Shown here: piece by piece, positions 38,475-49,900 of the stretch
How positions within the stretch are numbered: the stretch's first letter is position 1
Layout of the letters: every line of letters begins with the position of its first letter
Assembly (NCBI RefSeq): GCF_001625305.1
Contig: NW_017804653.1
Span: forward strand, 102,114-166,113
DNA from: Branchiostoma belcheri
Lineage: Eukaryota > Chordata > Leptocardii > Amphioxiformes > Branchiostomatidae
Length of the DNA stretch: 64,000 nt
Direction of reading: 5' to 3'
Notes under the pieces: generated by a model
Database searches by the model: none
Seen by the model: only the letters and a program-made list of their open reading frames with translations
Told to the model about the DNA's origin: nothing
Made by a program: the position numbers and the translations under genes

Positions 38475-38868
38475 TTGTGGGCGTGGCCAGTTAACAGATT
38501 GCCATTTAAGGAAATAATGAGTGAGAAAAAAGATACTTTGCTGTTGTGTGGGTGTGGCCTATTAACAGATTGCCATATAAGGAAATATTGAGTGAGTGGG
38601 TGTGGCCTATTAACAAATTGCCATGTAAGGAAATAATGAGTGAGAAAAAGATACATGTACTTTGCTGTTGTGTGGGCGTGGCCTATTAACAGATTGCCAT
38701 ATAAGGAAATATTGAGTGAGAAAAAGATACTTGGCTGTTGTGTGGGCGTGGCCTATTAACAGATTACCATATAAGGAAATATTGAGTGAGAAAAAAGATA
38801 CTTTGCTGTTGTGTGGGCGTGGCCTATTAACAGATTGCCAAATAAGGAAATATTGAGTGAGAGAAACA
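38475..38868 (+). repeat. ~65-bp tandem array with CArG boxes and GGGCGTGGCC
   Basis: Six units share 'GTGGGCGTGGCCTATTAACA GATTGCCATATAAGG'. CArG consensus CC(A/T)6GG occurs at 38502, 38573, 38697, 38767 and 38838; the unit at 38621 has a G inside the core. Confidence 0.93.
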
Positions 38869-39043
38869 ATGGGGAGGGGGGTAGTTTTTTGGTATGCAGG
38901 TGCTCAAAATTTGCAGTATATAAAATAGGGTTGATACAGACCCAATACACGTTGTTGTAAAAGCTTTCGCACGAACGGCCATTTTCAAACGCGCACTTAA
39001 TGTAATTTCATCTCTAGATCTCGTAGGTACCCTAGGTATTGAC

Positions 39044-39125
39044 AGGTCAATGACCCCGCTATCTTGAACTACAGGTCAATGACCCCACTATCTTGAACTA
39101 CAGGTCAATGACCCCATTATCTTGA
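39044..39125 (+). repeat. 29-bp tandem repeat x3, each with an IR1 motif
   Basis: AGGTCAATGACCC at 39044-39056, 39073-39085 and 39102-39114, separated by 'CNCTATCTTGAACTAC'. Confidence 0.93.
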
Positions 39126-39826
39126 ACTGAAAAACACATCAAACATAATTACATGCAACCCAGATAACATAGAAGGTAGAAACTTTGGTGGTGTTCAAGT
39201 AATGGCACGATCCCCACAGTGATAGCTTTTTGGTAACTAGTACCCATTAACTTAACATAATCCAAATGTATATCCTTTTTTAGAACTATTGAGTTTCAAC
39301 GTATGGAAATCCATCCTTTGTTTAAAAATAGTACAGTCTAGTTTCACCATGATGACATCATTCTATTGATTTGTTTTGTATTCAATTCTATGTATGACTG
39401 GTTTTAAGAAATGCAAGTAATGAATAGATGGTCTAACAATTGTTGGTGAAGGTATGTGATCATGGAACTCTATTTGAAGCAAAGGTTTACAAATATAATT
39501 ATATTGTGTGAAGTAAAAAGCTGCTAATATTAGCTTATTTGTTCTCCTTTAAGCATCTACTTTTTAATAATAATATAAATTGTGACATCATGATGGTTCT
39601 TGTTAACAATAAGGCTTGTTAAGACAGCGCTATATAGCCTCTGCAATGGACGTTCTGTTCATTGACCAAATCAATACTGGTTGGGCCACGATGCCAAACA
39701 CCACTTAGAGAAAGCAAGACTGGTGACTAATTGGCTTATATTTTATTAATAAACTCCAAGGATACAGACACGGAGCATCTGTGTTTGACGTTTAGAGAGT
39801 TGGCAACAGCACGGATTGCTGGCAAA

Positions 39827-40226
39827 GGCCACAGCAAGTACTAGTAAATTTTATGGATGACATTCTCTCTGCAACCTCCAAATCTAATGCGAGCGGGCGA
39901 AAAAAAACAAGGTTCCCACATTTTCACATTTTGGCTCAATCATTGTACAAATGGTTTTGATTTAGTCGAAACATCACATATACACAGCCAACATCACATA
40001 TCACTGCATCAAAGTGAAAACAAAACATTAAATCCGAGCCTTTTCTTGTCTCCTCTCTTCATAGTTATCTTCCATCCACCTTCCGGCATGGCAACAGACA
40101 TCTTTGCCCATTTTTTTCGGCATGTTGACCACTTTCAGAGGGCAACAAAATTTCTGTTTTTTTTTCAAAATCAGGCGAAAATTAATGCGCACCTGATGTC
40201 ATCCATAAAAATTACTTGCTGTGGCC
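39827..40226 (+). mobile_element. GGCCACAGCAAG-family MITE, copy 4 (400 bp)
   Basis: Both inverted ends present; the interior 'TGTACAAATGGTTTTGATT' and 'ATCTGCCATCCAC.TTCCGGC' are shared by copies at 42615, 44529 and 48687. Confidence 0.8.
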
Positions 40227-40463
40227 TAAAAGGGGAAACAGGTAAGTATTGCACCTGGCTGTTAAGCTCTAAAGGCTTGGTTAGGTAGAGTTGAACTTTC
40301 AACGGAGATTAAAACTGCATAATTCATTGGCAAAACATGTCCAATTGAAGTACGAGTAATTGCCTTCTAATTGCTTTTGAAATATGAATAGCAATCTATC
40401 CACAATTCGAATTGAGGAGTCATGTTTGTGTCTTTAAAGGAAGTCATGGTATGATTGTACATA

Positions 40464-40615
40464 GGCCACAGCAAATAAAGTTTATGAATGACATCCTCCG
40501 CGGACTGCAAATCATATGCGATAGGGTGGAAAAAAAACAAGGCGGGCCAAAAAACAAGATTCCTACATTGTCAAATTTTGTAATCATAAACCTTGTTAAA
40601 CTAAAAATGATACAA
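40464..40615 (+). mobile_element. GGCCACAGCAAG-family MITE, left part only
   Basis: GGCCACAGCAAATAAAG then GGCGGGCCAAAAAACAAG; right part absent. Confidence 0.65.
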
Positions 40616-40834
40616 TGTGTTATCTCCGTTATTTATCCAGTAGTAGAGTTTGAATTGTCTTTGAATACAATTGGTCAATGTTAATTTTTGTTTCATCGAT
40701 ACGTTAATACTTTAATATATACATTTATTCCACACGGCAATGCATATGCGAGGAACGACATTAGACACTTTCATTGAGCACAGGATTCACCCAGGGCGTG
40801 TCAAATCAGACAGCCTGAATCCTGTCCAAAAGTC

Positions 40835-40915
40835 AAATCCGGATCAGCACTAACAAAATCCGGATCAACCCTAACAAAATCCGGATCAACCCTAGCAAAA
40901 TCCGGATCAGTCCTA
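40835..40915 (+). repeat. 23-bp tandem repeat x4, AAATCCGGATCA
   Basis: Units 'AAATCCGGATCARC.CTARC'; each has the palindrome TCCGGA. Confidence 0.9.
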
Positions 40916-41097
40916 TTTCAAAGCGATTTTGACCAGAAACCACTACAAGACGCTAGTAAAATATATAATTAGAGAACACGTGGAACTGCAGTGTAGACAG
41001 ATACTTCCAAACACATTCTTGCATTTTTACGAACATGTGGCAGTCGTAATGATCACAGAAGATTAGTTCATTAACTATACACTACAGAAGCTATATT

Positions 41098-41312
41098 GTG
41101 GCGTCGGTGGCCCAACGGCAAGAGCGTTGGACTCGGGACTAATAAGTCCCGGGTTCTAAACTCACCGTTGTGCCCTTGGGAAAGGCACTTAACACAACTT
41201 TCCTCCCTATTCAGTGAAGAGACGCCCACCGAGCCTCTTAGGCTTATCTGTCTAATTTGTGTGCCAAAAACACACTACAGATTTGGTGCGCCAATGTGTC
41301 AACATCTGCACA
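41098..41312 (+). mobile_element. tRNA-derived SINE, plus
   Basis: GGTGGCCCAACGGCAAGAGC (A box), CCCGGGTTCTAAACTC (decayed B box), body GGGAAAGGCACTTAACACA and tail as in 29085-29310. Confidence 0.8.
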
Positions 41313-41884
41313 TTTTCAACCGAGGGCCGTTAAAAAAACAGAAACTACATATGAAATCAAGGAGCTTTTGGACCCCTACACTCAAGCTATTTGTGCAAAC
41401 ATTTCTATGTACTAAATCACACAATACACCGCAAAGTTAGATGAATCTGACATGATTGCATTGAATCAATCAGATTAAGAGGAACATTTTGAAATGATAA
41501 AATTGACTGTTTACACAAGACCGAGTCGACTAGGGTTCACGCCACAGCGAATCCAAAAGTTGAACAAACGACACTTCCGTTAAACACGGATGTGCGCACG
41601 ACCCTGGTGCCAAGTGCAGCCCTGCCTGTCGCCTCACGTTGTATACATCTGTATCTAGCCGGTTATTAGACGGTGTTTTCGCGCTGACGCTAATGACACT
41701 TAATGATAGGATTGAGAACACGGCGGAAATTGTGGTAATCATTTCTCCATCTGGCATTGACACGAGAGACATTCAAGTCCGGTTGTTTCGTATAATGATG
41801 CTCAAGAAAAGCGCCTGCACTTTTAAGATTATGACTCTGTTCCAAAGTTACACCCAACTTTTTGCGTTTTTTTTAAATTTCAGT

Positions 41885-42146
41885 TAGGTAGAAAAGTAAC
41901 ATTTGCAAAGCAAATGCATAATGTTTACATTCGCATATGATCTGCTCTGTTAATTCTTACTCAAACACATTCATACATATGGTCAGACAGGAGTCTAAAT
42001 CCCTCTTGCTATAAAATTGCAACATGATGTAACCCAACACTAGTTACCATGGTGACAGACGTCTGGTTCAGGTCATTGACCTTATTGGTGTGAAGAAGAG
42101 GAAACAGAGCAAAAACCAATATGTTTTTCTTCGGTAAACATAATAA
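41885..42146 (-). mobile_element. Family D MITE, copy 7, with perfect IR1
   Basis: Reverse orientation, complete: GCAAATGCATAATGTTTACA to TTCTTCGGTAAACATAA. AGGTCATTGACCT at 42070-42082. Confidence 0.8.
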
Positions 42147-42614
42147 GTAACTACTGTTCGACTGCTTGAATTACATTAAATGTTGATACAACTCAATATC
42201 CTCGACAAAACAGATTGCAGATATATTCACGAGCATGCCTAGGTGGATGTCAGGGTCTATATGATAAATAACCACATCAAGATTATATCAATGAAATATG
42301 AAAGTGATATCTATGATCAGCCGATGTATGCAGGGTGCATGATACCAACATTGTTAGAATTTGAGTAACATTGACAAGTTGAATTCTATTAACGTATGCA
42401 ACGTAATGCGTACCGACGTTTATGTATATTGCAAATAAATCATCTTCCATGGTCTATGGATGGCTTGTCGTCCTTGAATGGAATTCCAGTCAAAAGGTCA
42501 ATGAAGGTATCAAAAGTTAAGGTTTATTTATGAATGAAATCGATACATACAGGAATACATCATTCAAGGACAGTCACAAAAACCGCTTCACATTAAGATT
42601 CTCCGGTGACTTAA

Positions 42615-43126
42615 GGCCACAGCAAGTAAATTTTATGGATGACATCCTCCGCAGACTCCAAATCTAATGCGATAGGGCGAAAAGAAACAAGGCGGGCAAA
42701 AAAAACAAAATTCTTACATTTTCAAATTTTGACATCATAAACCTTGTTAAACATGAAATGATACATATATTGTACTAGGTTTACTGTCAACTATTACAAC
42801 ATAGATTTGTCACTGATACAACTTTAAAAAAAGGTTTCAATCATTGTGCAAATGGTTTTGATTCAGTGAGAACATCACATATAACAGAAATGAAATACAT
42901 CACTCCATCAAAGTAACAGACAAAGCAATAAATCAGAGCGTTGTCTTGTGTCCTCTCTTCATATTTATCTGCCATCCACGTTCCGGCATGGCAGCAGACA
43001 TCTTTGCCCATTTTCGGCATGGTGACCACTGTCAGAAGGCAACAAAATTTCTTATTTTTTCCCCCAAAGTCAGGGCTAAAATTAATGCGTGCGCTGATAC
43101 CATCCATAAAAATTACTTGCTGTGGC
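42615..43126 (+). mobile_element. GGCCACAGCAAG-family MITE, copy 6 (512 bp)
   Basis: Longest copy; both ends intact, TAA on each side. Ends 600 bp upstream of the receptor start codon. Confidence 0.82.
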
Positions 43127-43725
43127 CTAATCTGAGTTTGATGATTTAAGCCGATGTCAAAGGTATGGGGATGATAAAGTCAAAGACGAGAGTACGTGGC
43201 GCTTTTATGCTTTATCGGTTTGTTATAGGAAAGACGATCAGTTGACTGTGCGTCACTCAGGGCTAGTCCATCACAAGGGTTTAACAGGGGTGTTCTAGAA
43301 GTTGGTTTATACATAATTCAGCGATGGCGGGGGCGTTAATGGCAATGTACGCACGCTGCCAAGAGCCGTGAATGCAAAACGACGTTGACACCAGGGAAAA
43401 GAATTGTTCACCACCTACTCCTCTTAATTGCCGAGTGTCTACGTAAGGTCTGACGTACAGGGAACTGCTGTTTCCTTCAAAGGCGACGTCTTCTTAATAA
43501 GGTTTCTGCTAAGCTTGTCACGTTTTGATGTCGCACACCATGAATGGATGGTACCTGTCGCTGTGATTGGTCCAACGTACGAACCCGCCAAGCACCTCCG
43601 GCCAGTGAAACAGCTTCGTGGCTGCTGCAGCAGACCGAAGTGGGAGCCCTGCCACGAGGTACGAACCACCGCGACCTCAGAATATATTCCCCCGGCGAGT
43701 GGAGAGAGGAGAAAGAGCCAAGAAC

Positions 43726-43976
43726 ATGGAAGACGAAAACTTGGACATCAACTCCCAATGGGAGCCCGTCACCTTCAACTATTCCGGTAACGCGACGAAC
43801 GAGACGGTCCCGGTGCTCACCAGAGGGGAGCGTGACGAGACGCTAGCGGCGGTGGAGATCAGTGTTCTCGGCGTGCTGTTCTTCCTGGCCCTGACGGGGA
43901 ACAGTTACGTGCTCGCCGACATCTACCGCAGTCGGACCCACCACAGGAGGATGCACCTCTTCCTGGCCAACCTCTG
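43726..43976 (+). CDS. VP/OT-type receptor exon 1 (N-terminus, TM1)
   Basis: Starts [20 protein letters not shown]. Contains [31 protein letters not shown] (TM1) and RMHLFLANL. Donor CTCTG|GTAATG, phase 2. The 5' flank to about 43550 is GC-rich and has a reverse CCAAT (GATTGG, about 43566); start site unknown. Confidence 0.88.
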
Positions 43977-46900
43977 GTAATGTTTGATGGATCAATATTT
44001 TTAAAAACTGCTTCGTTTTAAATTTATTTTGCGATGTTTTCATAATCAGAGTTGATGTAGTTGATGTAGCTTATTACAATATGTAAGTGAGCATATGTTT
44101 TCAAATTCTTTATTACATTTAGTTTTTTATTAGGAATACATCTGCTCTATAGACTATTGCCCCTTTTCTCTGATTTTCGTGTAGATCCTTACATTTTTAA
44201 CGTGAATAGGCAATAAGGACTAGACATCGTGCGCCGTAGAGAAAAGGTTAACAACATATGGAAGGGGATTGAGCTGGTTTTCCGTAATCAACTCATTTTG
44301 TTCTTATATACTGTCTTCACATTTGTTCAATTTACTGAAGTGCGGGCGCCCTTCTCGACGTTCCCACGTCTGTACCAATTGCAATTTTGTTAGCCAACGC
44401 CATTCTAGATCCTGAAGCGCTGTCTAGGAAGGCTTTCTAAGATTTCCGTTTGGAATATTTCCCGAAAATTTCAAAAGCATAGGGATTTACAAAATCGGCT
44501 TCGCAGTCCTGTCTAGCAATAGATATACGGCCAAAACATGTAAATTTTATGGATGGCATCCTCCGCAGACTCCAAATCTAATGCGAGCGGGCGAAAAAAA
44601 ACGAGGCCGGCCAAACAAGATCCCTACATTTTCAAATTTTGACATCATAAAACCTTGTTAAACAAGAAATGATGCTTATACTGCCAACTATTGCAACATC
44701 CATTTGTCACTGAAACAGCTTTAAAAAATGAAAGTTTTCAGTCACTGTACAAATGGTTTGATTTAGTGGAAACATCACATCAACACAGCCGCCATGACAT
44801 ACAAAAGGAATGAAATATATCAATGCATCAAAGTAAAAGACAAAATATTAAATCAGAGCTTTGTCCCCTCTCTTTATATTTATCTGCCATCCATACTTTA
44901 GCAGACATCTTTGCCCATTTTCGGCATGTTGACCACTGTCAGAAGACAACCAAATTTCTTGTTTTTTTTCCCAAAATCAGGGCGAAAATTAATGCGCGCG
45001 CTGATGTCATCCATCAAAATTACTTGCTGTGGCCTAAGTAATGATCATTATAGCGCTGTAGTTTGCTTCAATTCAGTTACGCCTTGCAGTCCAATCACAG
45101 AGACAGTTAATTTAGATTTAGGCTGCTTTGCAGGATGGTGCTGGGCTGTGATGTGACATTTTTCATTCTATAAAATATCTAAAATCAATCCGCGTGTCTC
45201 GCGTATCTCCTACTTCCCTCTATGCCTATCGAGTCTTTGGCAAGGATTGCTATAGAGTCCCTATGAGGGGGTATAAAAAGGTGAAGTTCTAAGCTCTCCA
45301 CTTCGTTCAACTTCATATTGCACTCATGACAAGCATGAATGGGAACGCCAATACTCTTTATAACGTTCTGATCTCTGGGCGTGATATAATCCAAGGCTTA
45401 ACGTTTCATTTAGAATATATCATGGTGTCTATGGAGCAGCAAATATACTGCTTTCCAAACCCGTTATCTTAACGTTTGCCTCAAGCCAGCTTGAAGAAGA
45501 TTCAACTGTAACAATCTTGAAAAGTATTGCTGAGGAAGTTAGTAGTTTGTCGAAAACGCTGGAACTACTGAAGAGAATAACTAGACTGAAGACTACTGTA
45601 CAGAATATACACATGGGATCAAATAAATTAGCCAACAGAAGCAAGCTGCATACCAATCAATGCAACTAGTCAACCAACTAACTTGTTGGTTGGCTAGTTG
45701 TTTTGATATAGAAATCAGAACATTCAAAGCAACTAGCCAACCAACTAACTTGTTGGTTGGCTGGTTGTTTTGATTTAGAAATCAGAACATTCAAAGCAAC
45801 TAGCCAAGCAAGGAGAGAGTTGGTTGACTAGTTGCTTTGATATAAAAATGGCAACTATCAAAACAACTAGCCAACCAACTAACTTGTTGGTTGACTAGTT
45901 GTTTTGATTTAGAAATCAGAACTATCAAAACAACTAGCCAACCAACCAGCTTGTTGGTTGACTAGTTGTTTTGATTTAGAAATCAGAACTATCAAAACAA
46001 CTAGCCAAACAAATAACTCGTTGGTTGGTTAGTTGTTTTGATATAGCGCTATCAGTTGATATGATACAGCTATAACCACCCAGTAAGTCAGTGATTTCAA
46101 GCATGTCTAGGCCATTCCACAGCTGTTAGTACTAATATGTCTTTCCACCGATGTTATTACAAGTTCATGAACCGCACAGAGGGGGATCGGGTCTCTACAT
46201 CGACCGCAAACACAGCATATGGAGCTAGAACCTTCTATAATGTATGTGCCCAACGAATATTCTCTTTGGTATATTGCTTAATCAATGAGAGACAAACAGT
46301 TTGTCTTCTTTCGTTCACAATGGTGGATCAACACAGGTCAAGAGCTACAATAGAACATCATCTAAATAGTATTTTTAATTTTTCATGCATCCCTAGATAT
46401 AATCTCCAGACAGGACCATAAACCCAGTCGAGAACCATTCCTCTATACATACTCAGGCCTTTACACGTAAATGTATGTTTCGAGGCTGTTCAGTGTAAAA
46501 GAAATAACCACTGCGCTGTACGTGTTTTACATATATCGTTTCTTGAAGTAATAGACCGTCCCTAATTGTTATTATGCACTCTTCACCCCTGCATCGATGG
46601 AATGTTCCTTAATTACAAATATGGACGCAAAGGTTGATGACCGTGACATGAGCTATTTTGTGCTACGTAGGAGTGATCATGACAACAATACGTCTTTTCA
46701 GGCACGATAATTTCGAAGCAAAAATAAGCCATGGCAATCAAAGATCTGTTTAGTGCTTGTTTTTTTTTAGAAAAACCGGTTTACACCGGATTGGGGCTAG
46801 ATTGAACTAGACTCAAGAATGGTTCAGTGCATGAATCATTCTGTTGTTCTGACGAGATAGAAAGCAGACACTGATGAAGTAAAAGGGCGAGTTTAGGGGT

Positions 46901-49900
46901 CTTTGATTACTGTAAGGGATCAACAATACTGATGAAATCGTTATTTTTACGGGCGATGCTTAGGAGGTTGAGAGATAGATTCCATTTATTGCGTACCTGG
47001 GGGCATGATAGCATTTTAATGCGCACATTTAATCAAATTGTAACCATACGCCATGAACTAGTGTTTCAGTTCAAGTTTGATCCAGGCCATATCCCGAGAA
47101 AGGTTAAGGTCGTTGTTTCTGATTGGTCAAGGTTTCCAGGATCTATAACTTAATCAACGATGCTGACATTAATAATGCCAGGTTTGGTACTACGTTATAG
47201 GCATTTTACCTTCTGGTTGAATACAGAAATTGTGCTACGCAAATACAGATAAGAAATCGGAGATTTCAGACTTCCTGGAAGTACTAGTATGCAGTCCTCG
47301 GCTTCCTGAATTCTATAACTTAATCAACGATGCTGACATTAATAATGCCAGGTTTGGTACTACGTTATAGGCATTTTACCTTCTGGTTGAATACAGAAAT
47401 TGTGCTACGCAAATACAGATAAGAAATCGGAGATTTCAGACTTCCTGGAAGTACTAGTATGCAGTCCTCGGCTTCCTGAATTCCCCCATGTCGACCCCTA
47501 ATTCCTGCTGGCTCCCGGCCAGATTCTGAGACCTTTGACCTCCTGCCAGTTGGCCTGTCAATCTTCCCCTCCCACATGCTGTCAACCTACTCTATCCAGA
47601 CAGATACATACAGCCCTAGTTCAGCCTCCCAAAACAAAACTTCCGTGCTCTGACGAAAACAAGGTAGTAATCATGAGATATCACGACACGAAGACATTAG
47701 AAACTTCAATAGAGTATCAGTCGCAGACAGTTCATAATGATGTCTCTCAATGATATGTAAAGCATGCCGGACACAATTTAGATCCACGAAAGACTCAATT
47801 TCGATCCATCGACACCGCACAGGCTTTCAGTCGAAGTGGTTTTAGATACCCAGTATTACTGTAAAAAGATAAGGGTGTTATCTATGCTGTAGTTATATAA
47901 CGTTCTTCAAGAAACGACTCTGAGCACAGATCGTGCCTGAGGGCAGCGCTCTAACATGTTAATTGCAACTTTTGCTTAAGATAGCCTTCTTAGAATTGAA
48001 TTCTAAAATCTGCGAATGTTTTGCAAATCAAATCGACTGAAGTAGAACATGTCTTTCTTGAGTGGATTTACTTCTTGAAATATCATACGATTAAAATAGT
48101 TAAATGAAGGTGGTAAATACAGTATCGATGCAGCCAGTATGATTAATAAAAGATGGAATAAGATTTTATCTTTCTTGGTGATGAAATTATAATTAGCATA
48201 AATTAGCATATAGCACGTGTCAAAATTTTTTTTGTTCCTGCCTATAGCGCCTAGTGTTGACTATAATATATGTGCAAATATTTCAAGCCAAATGGCTACA
48301 TGTATTACAATATATATAGTGTGTAGCTTCTCTTCCTTAGATTTGAGGCCAAGACTGTGTTCAACATTAACAAAAATTCTGGCTATATACACAAGAGTAT
48401 TCACATCTACCGACTAAACCCCTGCATTTGTGAGAAGCTTTTAGTCATAGACATTAGGAAGAGACCACTTCCTCAAATTTAGTCCTAGTGGATTTAAACA
48501 GCACAGGACAGATCCAGCATGGGGAATTGATACACCAGCTGCCCTCTTAAGATAAGTAGATAAAAAGACGCCAAGCTAGGAAATGCTGAGGAGTTTATGG
48601 ACTTGGATTTCCGAAAGATCAACTGGCTAATGAAAACGTTATTCTATACGGGGTTCCGGAGTCACTTGTGTAATAAAAGCTGTTTAGGCCACAACAAGTA
48701 AATCTTATGGATGACATCCTCCACAGACTCCAATCTAAAGCGACAGGGCCAAAAAAAATCAGATTCCTACATTTTCAAATTTTGACATCATAAACCTTGT
48801 GATGATTGTGTTAAGTTTACTGCCAACTATTACAACATCCATTTAACATTGGAAAAGTTTTCATTCATTGTACACATGGTTTTGATTCAGTGAACATCAC
48901 ATATAAAAGGAATGAAATGCATCAATGCATCAAAGTAACAAAACAATAAATCAGAGCCTTGTCTTGTCTCCTCTTCATATTTATCTGCCATCCACGTTTT
49001 GGCATGGCAACAGGCATATTTGCCCATTTTCGGCATGTTGACCAGTCAGAAGGCAACAAAACTTAGTTTTTTTTCCAAATTCAGGCAAAAATTTATGCAC
49101 CCGCTAGCTTATGTCATCCATAAAAATTACTTGGTATGGCCTTACTACGCAACGAAGTTGGATACAAAGGTTCAATCAACAGCACTGGTATGGGATAAAC
49201 AAAAGCCCCTGTTAGCTTAGAGAGAACATATTGTCTAGACTTTCGGGCGATTTATTTTAGATGTGCAAATAAATCACTGTTCCTGCTATTTGGTGATAGC
49301 ACAGTAAGTAAGCAAGTAAATCTGCAGCTTAGTTTAGTCTAGGATACGTGTACTCGGCTACATTTCAAACCCTACCATTATAAGGCTTTAGAATCATCAT
49401 TAATCATTAGCAAAACCATTAATCATTAGCAAAACCATTAATCATTAATTAGCAAACTAAGTTGTAACTTGAGTGTACGTCACATCGTCCTTGCCCTTTG
49501 TGTAATGCTAATGAAAATATTATTCTTATATTTAAATGGGGGGGGGGGCATCACACATATACTACACACATACATATACACTAAGTGTCACCGTGATATT
49601 AGAACGGACATGAGGCATACAGTGGGACCGAGTGATACTGTGTAGTAGTATATATCAGCAGACAGTTTGACATTTGATATTTACTTGACATTTTCGACTG
49701 CCTAGCTTCATCACATTCCGTCTGAGCGACTAGAAGCACCTACTGCACAACTTAAACTAAGGAAATATCTTTGTATAACTTTTTTGACTGCTTTAGAATT
49801 CGTCATTGTTACATGAAATTCTATTATTTTTAATCAGATAAGATAAAAACGAAAAATCAGATATTTTCTACATGGAATATCAGACAAAGGCTTCTGAACT

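Noticed and set aside
39857-40288. Recurring MRAGEKK..-type ORFs at 3525, 39857 and 42941
   Set aside because: They are translations of GGCCACAGCAAG MITE copies, not genes.
45655-46045. CRISPR-like regular array
   Set aside because: Units are palindromes with conserved, not unique, spacers, in a eukaryotic intron; no cas genes.
46137-46421. 94-codon ORF in receptor intron 1
   Set aside because: No domain, no splice support, inside an intron on the same strand.
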